Shown: piece after piece, positions 33,990-44,240 of the stretch
Numbering within the stretch: position 1 is the stretch's first letter
Layout: each line of letters opens with the position of its first letter
Origin: Phymatolithon calcareum
Taxonomy: Eukaryota > Rhodophyta > Florideophyceae > Hapalidiales
Reading direction: 5' to 3'
Length of the DNA stretch: 64,000 nucleotides
Assembly (NCBI GenBank): GCA_977006965.1
Contig: OZ345375.1
Coordinates: forward strand, 868,001 to 932,000
Notes under the pieces: generated by a model
Seen by the model: the letters and a program-made list of their open reading frames with translations, nothing else
Told to the model about the DNA's origin: nothing
The model's database searches: none
Made by a program: the position numbers and the translations under genes

Positions 33990-34688
33990 CTACTCATCAC
34001 CGCCCTCAAGAATGCGCATCATTTCCTCGAAAAGCTGCTCATTGTCTGGTGATTCCTCGGTTGCCGCATGTGCCTCCGATCCGCCGGCAGCGGATCGGAC
34101 CGCCGCCTGCGCCGCCTCGCGCGCGGCAGTTAGGTTGGCGCACACATGCCCAGCCGTATTGGGAGGCACCTCTATGCCTGCGTTCTCCAGCACCGTGACC
34201 AGCGACTTGACGCGATCCTCCAACGCCGCGATAAGCCTCGTCTGTTCATGAAACTGGTCAAATAGAGCGCGGTATCTCTCCTGCCGTCGCGCTCGCGTTC
34301 GTCTAGCAGCCTGCATTCAACGCGCTAGTCAGTGTTATTGCGCTTTCGTACTCTCGCGATGAAGATGACATACCTCTACGTTCTGTCTTCTGCGAATGGC
34401 GACGCGCATGTGATGTGGCAGGCCGCGCACGGAGCGAGGTAGCTCTTCCTCTTGTTCTTCCGTACCCTCTTCGGGTCTTTCTTCGTCGTTGTTGCGCTTG
34501 TTTTCTGGGTAGGCCGATACTTCCTCGCCGTTTGGTGGTTCATTTTCTTCACTGGATGATGATGGTGAAACTTTTCCGATTCTCCCTTCGTTCTCCGTCT
34601 GAGGTTGTGATAATTCTTCTCCCCGCTCAGTGACTGTTTCATTGTTATCGCTATAAAATGGAGGAACCTCTTCTCGTCCGTCCATCAT
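33990..34688 (-). CDS. bZIP transcription factor, unit 2 copy
   Basis: Exon 1 is 34688-34374 and exon 2 is 34310-33990. The 63-nt intron again splits the basic region in phase 0. The protein has 211 residues and is nearly identical to the unit 1 product, but its basic region NVEAARRTRARRQ keeps the invariant Asn and Arg. The front motif reads PRSVRGLPHHMRVAIRRRQN and the zipper is FDQFHEQTRLIAALEDRVKSLVTVLENAG. The tail keeps ESPDNEQLFEEMMRILEGG. This copy looks fully competent to bind DNA as a dimer, alone or with the unit 1 protein. Confidence 0.9.
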
Positions 34689-35690
34689 CACTTTGCGTGG
34701 AATGTCTCGGTGATGTGTGAGAAAATTTCATTGACAACAAGCGTCCCATCCTTTTACGTCCCGTCTGTTATTCAAGGTCAAGCTAGACTGTCCGTTTCTT
34801 CGTCGCCAGTCTGGATTGCCGGAACATAAAGCGACGTGTTATCCGCAAACGTGGAGCCCTTCATCTTTCTCCCAACCAGGACGCACAGCAAACGCATTGC
34901 TTTTGCTGCTTCATAGCGCCAGCTAGATGAGAAAAGCCCAATGCCATGGGTGCAACGTCGTATTCTCGCGCAGACATAGATTTCGTAAATTGTAGTACGT
35001 GCCCATAATCTATGTCTCCGCCAGTAAACGGCTGCTCATTTTTTGGCTCTGCTCCGCCATGCATGGATAAATTTGGGAGTTTTTATGGATGCCGATGAAT
35101 TCTACAGCCAGGAGATCTTTTTGCCGAATGACTGTGTGCCCACCTATTGGAAGGCAAGGTATGTTCGCACTGTGTTTCATAGGCTTGCTATGAACATCAC
35201 ATCCCGCGCCACTACGAGATGACGATGTCGCGCTGTAAAATGAGAAGTTCCCAATGATGGCGCTTCGCGAGGGTTCTAGAAGCAATGTCTCTAGGACAGT
35301 CCTAGAGACATTGCTTCTAGAACCCTCTGCCTCAAGCAGAAATTTCAGTCTTAACCCAGAGGACCAGGCCGCAGAGACTTGGACAATTCAACCCCGCTAC
35401 GGAGTTCTCTCGGCTGCTGCGACGGATGGCGATCCAGAAGGGGCGTCCGAGAGGCCGAGACGTACAGTTAACAAGAGTATTCATTGCTACCGTACCGGGC
35501 TTTGACGCGGAAGGCGATACAAAGCTCTACTGGGAGACGAGCATGCCTACTCAATGACCCCGGCCGCTTCGAAACAACGCGTTATCGTGTGCGACGAAGA
35601 TGGTGACATACGCGACATATAACATACCATCCCATTCCAGGTCGGCGAAGATGGGATTCTGATTTTGCGCAGCGAAGAAAGTATTATGTA
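34689..35690. other. bZIP upstream region and a long perfect hairpin
   Basis: The bases next to 34688 match the flank of the unit 1 bZIP up to about 34785. Beyond that the sequence is unique. It holds a 29-nt-arm hairpin at 35269-35327 and no supported gene. Near 35560-35690 the RNase H LINE copy 4 begins, with a diverged start. Confidence 0.4.
35269..35327. repeat. Perfect hairpin, 29-nt arms, 1-nt centre
   Basis: The arm at 35269-35297 starts GAGGGTTCTAGAAGC and ends CTCTAGGAC. It is followed by a single A and then by the exact reverse complement at 35299-35327. Confidence 0.95.
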
Positions 35691-36472
35691 AGCATCGCTG
35701 GCCACTGGGGCTGTGGCTCTTCATTCGAGGCGGAGGCATTTGCCGCTGTACATGCGTTTCAAGCAATATCAACCCTACAGCTTTCCCGCGGCAGCACCAT
35801 CAGATGGTTCACTGACAGGCGTAGCTGCATAGACGTGCGCAACGGGCAACCGCGGATGTCTGGTGACATGGTCAGAAATCTATGGAATCTTATGGAACGG
35901 TTATTTTCACGCGAGGTTCAAATTGAGTATATTTGGATACCGAGTCACTGCGAAATCGCGAAGAATGAGGCCGCTGATAAGCTCGCGGGGCGGGGAATTT
36001 GGGATCGAGTCTGGTGCTGTATCAAGCGATACCTCTCATTTTGGAAGCGGTACGATCAATTATTAAGCCGCCCGGTAGAAGCAAACCAGTGACCCTACCT
36101 ACGCTTCCGAAAAATCTGCACATCTCGCAAAGACGTGCAGAGGTGGTACTGCACCAGCTCATAGAGAATTGCTGTCCTATTGTGGCAAGCTTTCAAGATG
36201 GACACAGCGAAAATGAACCGCTACTCCACGACCCAGTGTGCAAAATGTGCCCGTATGGCGTCACGGAAACAGTGGAGCACCTCATCCTACGCTGTTCTGG
36301 TCGGGCTACCTCTCGACGACAATTCATCGGAAGAGTGCGGTGCAAAACAGTAGAAGATCTGTGCAGGGAGAGACCTGCAGAGATACTCCAATATTTGAAA
36401 CAATGAGAACTTGCTCGAGGGTAAGTTCTGGCGTTAATTAACGCATTCTGCATTAAAAAAAGAAAGAAAGCT
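35620..36472 (+). mobile_element. RNase H LINE family, 3' half with RNase H (copy 4)
   Basis: The plus strand encodes an RNase H domain in the frame up to 36000. EAEAFAAVHAFQ holds the catalytic Glu, RWFTDRRSCID the Asp, and IWIPSHCEIAKNEAAD the His/Asp end. A frameshift near 36000 leads to the second frame (35999-36406) with SQRRAEVVLHQLIE, the zinc finger CKMCPYGVTETVEHLILRC and RRQFIGRVRCKTVEDLC. The tail is GCATTAAAAAAAGAAAGAAAG near 36450-36470. The order RNase H then C-x2-C-x9-H-x4-C finger then (AAAG)-like tail defines this family. Confidence 0.8.
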
Positions 36473-36761
36473 CTACTGTTGTGATAAGATGTAGTGGAAG
36501 AAACTTAGGCCCTCGAGACGGTGCTACAGTAGTCCTACCCGGGTAAATCGCAAGGTGAATGATTGAACGCAAAGAGATAAGCCTATCGTTCGGCGTATTG
36601 TGCTCCTTATTTAAGAGGCGCAAGGCAGCATTCTGAGCAGGAATATATGCAAACTCGCATATATGCGGTTTTCAGTTAGTACAATAAACGTGTGCCGTGG
36701 CTTTTATTCAGGACGCTTACAGGTTGATCGTTCTCGAACTGCTCCGTGCTTTTAGTGTTTA

Positions 36762-36809
36762 TTCCCTTTTTAACTTTCTTCTTTAAAAAGAAGAAAGTTA
36801 AAAAGGGAA
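36762..36809. repeat. Perfect hairpin, 23-nt arms, 2-nt centre
   Basis: The arm 36762-36784 (TTCCCTTTTTAACTTTC...) is repeated exactly in reverse complement at 36787-36809 with only AA between. Confidence 0.95.
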
Positions 36810-37404
36810 ATGCACCTCATCTGAACCTTCTAGTTTCCTTTGGAGATGAAGCGGACAGGGAAGCCCGTACAGCTGCTTGGCTCCACTCACGTCGCGGTCA
36901 ATGTAGCTCACGGAACAGTGGCTCTCGCCCGTCTTGCTCTTTAGTCCCCTGCCTGGGCGGCTTTTCGAGCAGTGGAACACACCCAACCAAAACTGCTGGA
37001 GTTCTTCTCCGCAACCATAACCGACTTCAGAAAAGCCTTACAAAAAGAGGAACAGGGAACAGTATCGAAGAAGAACCGAAGAAGAGAAATGATCGAGGTA
37101 TGGGCACAGGAAGAACATGGAAAATCAGTGACGATTCCCAATGAATCGACCAAACGACCAGGGATCCTCTGTCTGAGAGACCGGACGACACGGATGAGGT
37201 ACCTAAGGCTGATATTTAATACAGCGCCAGTGTGGAGAAAAATCAACAATGGGTGAGTATTTTGGTATCACAGCGATGATTGAGCTGGTTGCGTTCCAAC
37301 GCATTTTATCATCATTGCTGTCGTGAGTATCCAGGAACCGAACGCGTATTCAGTCCCCTAATGAGACGACGGCAGATGCCGGACGTCCATACAACTTGTC
37401 TAGG

Positions 37405-37570
37405 CAGAAACTCCAGGAGTGATGTAGTGCTTTCGGCAAGATGTCTTAAAGCTCGCTTGGTCAGAAACTCCGATGGGATGTAGTGACTTCGGCAAGGTGC
37501 GCCAACTCTGCTGGGTCAGAAACTCCGTAAGGGTGTAATGACTTCGGCAGGAGTGGTCCAGTCCAATGGT
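37405..37570. repeat. Tandem repeat, about 56-bp unit, three copies
   Basis: CAGAAACTCC starts at 37405, 37462 and 37517. Each is followed by a TGTA-TG-CTTCGGCA phrase and a variable part ending near TGGTCAGA or TGGGTCAGA. The copies differ at many places, so it is old. Confidence 0.75.
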
Positions 37571-38169
37571 ACGCAACGGACGGTTGCTTGGCAGTGTGAA
37601 TGCGTTGCTGAGTTTCGTCCGAAGAGTAAAGTTTATCTTTCGATATCCTTGGGGGCTAGGTTGTGGTTGGTAAAGTTGATAGTGGTGACTTCTTCGACAA
37701 AGACTTCGATCACCGCTTAAGTAGTCTCTACATCACTCCATCTACCACTGACAGTCTAGCTACATTCTCGCAAGGTATCCGAAGTGTCAGCGCGCGACAC
37801 AATGCGTTTCACACCGTTCGTAATCAGCGCCAGTAGACTTTCTTGGCTCACAGTCGGTCGACATTGCTAAAAGGCAACGGTACTTCCATTCGACTGTCGG
37901 TTCCCAACGGATTGATAAACTCGCTCTCCGTGGTTAGCGAGACAATTGCAGATGGGCCCTGACGTGGAAGATGAGTGTAAACGACTCACACGCGCACTTA
38001 TTTGTAGAAAATATGAATCAAGGAGGTCATGAGTGACCAGAATTCGGTGCTTTAGAAAACCCTCCGAAAAACTAGCCCTCTTACTCCTAAGTTAGGCGTT
38101 GGGAGCTTTGAAATAAATCCTTACAAATCCCCACAAACACAACAACGTTGCCACATGTTGTACTCGTCC

Positions 38170-39515
38170 AGAAAAACAACATAATATGTACAGAACAATC
38201 CCACTCAATGTCGGAGGTGCGGGGAGATTACTTCTGAGCGGAAAAGAAACTGTGCTGGAACTCTCGCAAACTACTGGGGCTGTTGGTTCTTCATACGACG
38301 CGGAAACATTCGCCGCCGTTCATGCATTTCAAGAAATGGTAAGGTGTTCCTTTGCACCTGGAAGCACTACACGTTGGTTCACGGACAGCAGGAGCTGCAT
38401 CGATGCAATTGACGGCCAGCCACGGATGTACGGGGAAATGATACAGAAGCTATAGTGCTTTATGGAACAACTGATGTCCAGGGAGATCCCCGTCGAAGCC
38501 ATCTGGATACTAAGTCACTGCGGAATTCCCAGAAACGATGCTGGTGACGGGCTAGCCCGCAGGGGTATTTGTGAACGAGGCCTTGTGGACCACCAGAGAG
38601 TCCCGTTGACACTCGCGGCAACGAGATCCATCATCAGGCCACCTCTCAAACCCAAGCCTCTCACTATTCCGACACTTTCCGACGACTTTCCACTATCGCA
38701 CAGACGAGCTGAAGTGATCTTACAGCAGTTAATGGGCATCTCTAGGCCAACTTCGACGAATACTGTTCGCAAAAGAAGGCACGAAAGAGGAAAATACCGT
38801 ACGACAAACCGGATGAGATCCCGGCCTTCCTCAGGTTTATCAAGGTGAGACATCGACAGCTGGCCATAAAATACGCAAGCGGAAGGTTCCCTCAAGTGAG
38901 CACGACGCTAATATCGAATACATTCGGAACGGCAGCAGAGCGCCACATGGAAACCAGACGTATGAACCTAACAAAGTATGAACTGGACTCCGGAGAAATG
39001 ATAAGAACGGAAAAGGCATTAGACTCCATACTACTCTACAGCGTCACCATAATTGACAATATGGAAAACGACGAGTCCCTTTGTTAGGGACCAGGCGATA
39101 TACTAGAATGAGCAAGTTACGAAAAGCTTCTCCCGTACAGTCTTAGGAGTGTCAATGAGGGCTTTCAAATAAGCAACTAAACAGTTGCAAAAAAAGCAGT
39201 TAATAGGGGACTGTTCCCCTCTGGTTGCCGCTTTTCACACGGGACACAACTTGGATGAAATGTCGTACGACCCAGTATGCAAGATGTGTAGTACCGACTG
39301 TAGCGAAACAGTTAAACATCCATTGCTACGCTGTGGTGGATGTTTTGCCTCCAGACGCAAGTTTATTGGACGAGTAGGTACCAAGGCCGTAGAGGAATTA
39401 TGCCGTGAGAGACTCATAGACGTACTCAAGTTTTTGAACAATGAGAAACTGTTTTCGAACAGCCTCAGTCGCTCACCATCTGCTTGAACGAGCTTTCCAC
39501 AATAAAGAAAGAAAG
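38170..39515 (+). mobile_element. RNase H LINE family, copy 5, split by an insertion
   Basis: RNase H features are at 38186-38600: YDAETFAAVHAFQE with the Glu, RWFTDSRSCID with the Asp, and ILSHCGIPRNDAGD at the end. A TAG at 38455-38457 breaks the frame. The segment LSHRRAEVILQQLMG is cut at 38733 by a 471-bp insertion, and the LINE resumes at 39205. The finger is CKMCSTDCSETVKHPLLRC, then RRKFIGRVGTKAVEELC, and the tail CACAATAAAGAAAGAAAG is near 39498-39515. It is not functional. Confidence 0.8.
38734..39204 (+). pseudogene. Poly-A-tailed retrocopy of an unknown mRNA inside LINE copy 5
   Basis: The insert is bounded by AGCAGTTAAT (38724-38733 and 39195-39204, one copy counted in the insert). 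It holds an uninterrupted frame from 38746 to a TAG at 39087 (113 codons, no start ATG at its head), a 3' part of about 100 bp, and an A7 run directly before the right boundary repeat. Those are the marks of a 5'-truncated processed copy made by a LINE machinery. The peptide is basic at the front (KKARKRK) and continues FLRFIKVRHRQLAIKYASG. I do not recognise the parent gene. Confidence 0.6.
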
Positions 39516-42500
39516 AGGAACAACAACAGCGATGACACCTACGGACGCAGCTATGCTTTGCGCGGGCAAGGAGCACGTCGGCCATGGCCAAACGTTGCTT
39601 CAATGACGAAAACAGCCTTTCGGTTTTCCTTGTGACTCTTCGAATTGTTCTTGCGTTTCTGGCTGCGCTACTCAATCTCCTTCCTCTCCGTTTCAGTGGG
39701 ATGACGATGGCGAGACCGTACGTCTTCTGATTGGACAGCTTTCTTGCCGTAGACTGCTGATGCAGCCATACGGCGCAGCACTCTTTGCGTGGCTCTGAAT
39801 CCTGAAAATCGCTCGAATCTCCTTGTCGGGAGCAGAGCTCACCATCATGGACTATTTGCTGTAGGCGACATTAGCATACACGGCACATCCTCTACGGTGT
39901 TTGAGAGATACATAACCTCGTCTTCTGGCTTCCTGTGCATTTTTGCCATTAGGTAGGCTTTCAGTGGGCCTATTCAACACCAATGTTGAGAAGCATGACA
40001 ATAATAGATAATCAGTGGCGTCTGCAGATGCTGTCACTGGCTTAGTCGATACTTGCTCATGGGATAGATGCAACTGCACGGCAGCGGTCAGTTTCGGTTC
40101 GTCCAACCTTTCTCCCGCCAAGATTACGTTGTGTACGCTTGAGGCCGCATTCACATCCCTCTTGGAAGAACAACGAACTTTGTGTACTTTAGTACATTGA
40201 TTGTACACGTTCCACTAAAGGACAGGATGCGTTCAGGGAATGCAGTACGGATGAATATATTTGCTTAGTCTCAGAAGCTGTTTTGCTACCTCAACCGAGC
40301 CTCCGGTGCTCGAACATGCCATTGGGTACGATTAGAAGAAGTCGCACAAACAACCATGTCACAAGTTTTCCGCCCCTTACCATTCAAGTATCTTTTTGTT
40401 TCGTGTACACAATGTGCATAGCAAGCACAAGAGACTGTAAACCTCGACGTAAGTCTGTGCTCATTTCAGCAATGCTCATTCCCGTTCCCGGATGCGATCA
40501 TTGAAAACCGTAAATTCATGCTTGCACACTCTGAGGAGAGTGCGGTCAGGGGATATCCCCTGGTGCGGTGCAGTGCAGTAGTACCCGTTTTATAAAAGCC
40601 CTGGCTGTAATGTCGTTTTCAGATTAATTCCAACCATTTTTCTGAACCTCAATACAGTTGCATTGCTTCTGCATATACATTTTCATAGCAAAGCATTGTG
40701 CACATATGTGACGTAATTTGAGTGTTCCCGCAATTCACGAGTCGTGACGTCAGAGAAGTCGGCGACTCGTGTTCCCATTTTCCGTTGTGCGCAGCGCTGC
40801 CATTCCTCACCCTCACATATGAACAGCGGTGAATCTTTACACTACTGGACTGCGGTCTGCGGGGCCTTTAAATAAACTTGAATAATAAAAAAACTGCTGG
40901 ACTACGAAGGCGACATACTTTTTTGCGTTCAATAGACACGTTTTCAGTCGTAAGACGGATGCGACGCGTTTTTTATGCCCTTCGAGCTGCTCAAGCAAAC
41001 CCATCGATCAGAGAATCCTTCGCTAAAAGGAGAACTCAACGGGGATCAAGGCGCATTTGCTCCATATGACAGATGTGACCGGTGCAAGTGACAAAGACCA
41101 GAAGCCCGGCAAGTCCACCAATCACGCAATTTGCACTCTCGTCCCCCTTGGTATCTCACAGCACTCTAGTCTACTGCATTCCCTGGCGTACGTTTCGCAA
41201 CATTACATGGTCGCAAAAGCATCGAGAGTGAGTCACAGGTCTAATGAACTACTAGGAAGAACTACAGGCAGAACTCCGCTTCATTCTGCAATACGTTTTT
41301 GGGGGATTGCGTGTGATGAAGATTGTTTTTTCTAATGCTGCCATCGCAGTCAAACGTAAATTTGTTCGTTCTGCCATGACCTTAATTATTTAGTGAACTG
41401 ATGACCCAATCTAGATTTTAACGAGCAAGCGGGCGACAATGCTCCTTTCAATCTGCTGACCTGGTCCGCCAAGTGATGCAACTTCTGACGGCGATATGCG
41501 AGAGCGGAAAGTCTTGTTCACTGAGCTCATACACATCGCATGCTCAGAGTTGAAGCGATGCCCAAAGCCCATTGTCAGGAGCTGCGAAGGGACTGATGCG
41601 AGTATGTGGAGCGTTGCATTCCTCCTTCATCGACTTGAATGGAGACAACAGATTGGATACCGAGGAAGCACTAAAATGGGCACAGCAAGACCATCATCGA
41701 GTGCATGGAACAGGAAGAAGATCTCCTCTGAAATAAAAGACACGGGAAGTCAAGTCATGTTCCTCAGGAGACGACGTCTAATAGCGGGGACGCTCGCAGC
41801 GAACAACTCAAGAATACCGCATAGTACATAGAATGGTCTAGGATCCAAACTTTCCCAAGCGCCTCTGACAGGAGTTAGGTTTCAACAGACGACAACTGAG
41901 GATGCGTTGCCCGTATATTCCTTCTTCATTGCGAGAGTGTGCATAATGTGCGACTTGGTAAGCTGTATGCTCCACCTTACCCAATGACTATCTTTTACAA
42001 CATTTGTCTACTGAAGCGGTAGCTCAATTTAGAAACCATTTTGCTACTCAGATGTTGAGCGCTGCGGCACACCATGATAAGGCGGAATCCACGTGCAACT
42101 AATCGCCAGGAAGCGGCCATCTTGCTGTGAGGCTTTTTTAACTTTTTTCAATTGCAGTTTTTTTTAAAAAAGGACTTTTTCTATTGCAGTTAATTTTTTT
42201 TAACACACCCGTCGCCTAAGAGTGGGGCCCGAAAAAGTAACATTCGAAGGGTTCGGAAAGGCACGAATTTTGAAAAATATTGACCGATCACAATTTTTTT
42301 GGTTCTTTAGAAAGCGAATCTTGAGCTTGGTAACACTACAGCGTTATTTTCCCGATTAATACAATCTTTGGAGCTGAGGAGAGCGATGAAGACTTGCCTT
42401 TCGCGGGAACGACAAAAATCTTGAGGGTACGAAAAACCCATAAAATGCAATTATGATACATATTTACGGAATTGTGAAGTATCGAATTCTGTGTGCCTTT

Positions 42501-42560
42501 CTCAAAGCACAGTGCATGGGCATATTTTGCTGTCAGCATGTTATGACGTAGACAATTGAA
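39516..42560. other. Intergenic stretch with old repeat fragments
   Basis: Repeat fragments shared with other places are at 41372-41500 (partner 29.9 kb) and 42053-42105 (partner 11.0 kb). Open frames of 60-120 codons occur on both strands (for example 39852-40208 minus and 41496-41831 plus) without recognisable motifs. A/T runs at 42160-42200 include a doubled ATTGCAGTT-TTTTT phrase. Confidence 0.35.
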
Positions 42561-43023
42561 AACTTCGAATTTAGTGCGTTTTGACATTATCTTGCATTTT
42601 AACACTGTTAATATTTGCAACTAAATATGCATTAAATTGAAGGCACGACATTTTAAAAACCTTCAGAAATTTTGGCCATTACCATAATATAGATGCATAT
42701 ATTTGAAAAACGAGGAAATTCACTACATGGCCATCAAAAATTGGAAAAATTCACTACATGGCCATCTCTAGCCAAATCTACTACTCACCCCTAGCCAAGC
42801 GTCGTATCATAACTCACTCCAGCCAAAACTACTTCTCATCCGTTTGTCAAAGCAATCTATGGGACAGTAAAATTTATTGTGCGTGCTACTCTCTACGCTT
42901 TAGATCCTCGTCGCAAGTAGCATCTCCATCATCGCAGGCGGTAAGGTCGATGATAATGGACTGAGCAGCTTTGTCGATGTGTTTTCGTTTCGCCTCGAGG
43001 ACGTTGTGGATGTTGGGTTTCTC

Positions 43024-43446
43024 TCAGGTCTGCAAAAAGTGATCAGTGTTTCCGCACGAGGAGCACTGACGGGCCCTCATTTCGGACGGCAAGTAGGGCT
43101 TCTTGCGCTTGCGACCCGGTATAGCCACAAGGTCAAACGGCATCAAATCATCCTGTACTAGTTGGTCTCCAGTGACTGCAACACGCGCGGTACTTGCCCC
43201 ATGCTGCTTCGTACACGTCTGCAACATCCACACGTCCCCTAACTAGTGCTTTTTCCACCGGTCCAACTACACCGATGCTGCACCAAGCGCCTAAAGCGTA
43301 CAAAAGTGCAGAGACTACTTGTTGCGTTTCGCCACGAGGTGGGCCTTGCCCATCGACGTGTTGTGGGAGATCAGGACGTTGACAACGTCGTCAAAGCTTG
43401 ATCCAGCGTAGTCGTCCTCCTGTAGCACGAGCTCTTTCTTTTCCAT
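43024..43446 (-). pseudogene. Zinc-knuckle protein remnant of element A
   Basis: The start ATG is at 43446. The front part MEKKELVLQEDDYAGSSFDDVV and SHNTSMGKAHLVAKRNK matches the element B gene almost residue for residue. After a frame change follows the part with VAVTGDQLVQDDLMPFDL and CSSCGNTDHF. The final Cys of a C-x2-C-x4-H-x4-C knuckle is missing in both copies. It is dead as it stands. Confidence 0.55.
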
Positions 43447-43616
43447 GATTTCGGAGTGGTTAGTACGGGAATGTTGAGTGTTGAGCGTTGAAGAGGAATA
43501 CGACAACGTGCTTACAGAGCGCCGTCGTGCTCGTAGCGGATGAGTAGTAGATTTGGCAAGAGATGGCCATTTAGTGAATTTTTCCAAGTTTTGGTGGCCA
43601 TGTAGTGAATTTCCTC

Positions 43617-44080
43617 TTTGAAAAACATATATTTGTCATATGTTGGAAAAATTCGAATTTATTCGTATATTTTCGTATGACAAATATTCGACGACGCTTA
43701 CTTCTCTATAAGCCGAATTTTGCCTTCTATACATAATTCAAACTCATTCAAAGCAACCGAATAGAGGAGTAGAAATAGAATGACTTCAAGCAAAGAATAT
43801 GGTGTAGTTAGTGATTTCTTGCGAACTGGAGAGACAACAGATTTCATATGTATGGCGAAATTGGCTAATGAGCGCTATATTTCTGCTCTTTACGATTTAA
43901 TGGCGGCATATTTCTTGTTCCATCCAGTAGATTGCATAGCCCCCTTCAAGGAATTGGGTCGAACTTGAACGCTTGCGACTTGGTGGCGGAATATTCGCCA
44001 CTTTAATATCATATATATGGTTTTCTGTAAAAAAAACGAATATATTCAATTTTTTTCGAACATGTGACAAATAGAGGTTC
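43617..44080. mobile_element. AT-rich MITE nested in the right arm of element A
   Basis: The insert begins TTTGAAAAACATATATTTGTCA and ends with a diverged inverse (TGACAAATAGAGGTTCTTTCAAA), so it has its own terminal inverted repeats of about 45 bp. The uninterrupted arm on the left side of element A shows the site without it. It codes for nothing convincing. The same insert at the same place is in element B. Confidence 0.6.
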
Positions 44081-44240
44081 TTTCAAATGTATGCATCTAT
44101 ATGGTAATGGCCAAAATTTCTTCAGGTTTTTAAAATGTCGTGCCTTCAATTTAATGCATATTTAGTGGAAAATATTTAACAGTGTTAAAATGCAAAGATA
44201 GTGTCAAAACGCACTAAATTCGAAGTTTCCCGCATCCTCC

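Larger units (their letters stand above)
30603..34785. repeat. Tandem segmental duplication (DUF1517 part plus bZIP)
   Basis: Unit 1 is about 30603-32798 and unit 2 about 32799-34785. Both run from inside the DUF1517 gene through its upstream flank and the whole bZIP gene to the phrase CAAGCGTCCCATCCTTTTA just beyond it. Unit 2 has lost several hundred bases from the DUF1517 part and gained a 290-bp LINE insertion. Exact outer borders are approximate. Confidence 0.85.
36473..38100. other. Intergenic stretch: possible LTR piece, hairpin, tandem repeat
   Basis: From about 36476 to 36721 the sequence resembles a short LTR: TGTTGTGAT start, a TTATTTAAGAGG box at about 36608, AATAAACG near 36682 and an end in TTACA. 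No partner LTR was found. A 23-nt-arm hairpin (36762-36809) and a three-copy tandem repeat (37405-37570) follow. The remaining part to 38100 has no recognised content. Confidence 0.35.
42560..44228. mobile_element. Long-TIR element A with zinc-knuckle gene in minus orientation
   Basis: The ends are AAACTTCGAATTTAGTGCG and its inverse at 44210-44228, and the inverted similarity continues for about 200 bp on each side, including two ATTCACTACATGGCCAT phrases and AAATCTACTACTC. The core (about 42890-43450) codes on the minus strand for a protein beginning MEKKELVLQEDDYAGSSFDDVVNVLISHN and later containing C-S-S-C-x4-H (zinc knuckle). It is broken by frameshifts. The right arm is itself interrupted at 43617-44080 by a smaller AT-rich element. 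The protein may be Gag-like or a transposon accessory protein. No transposase was found. Confidence 0.65.
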
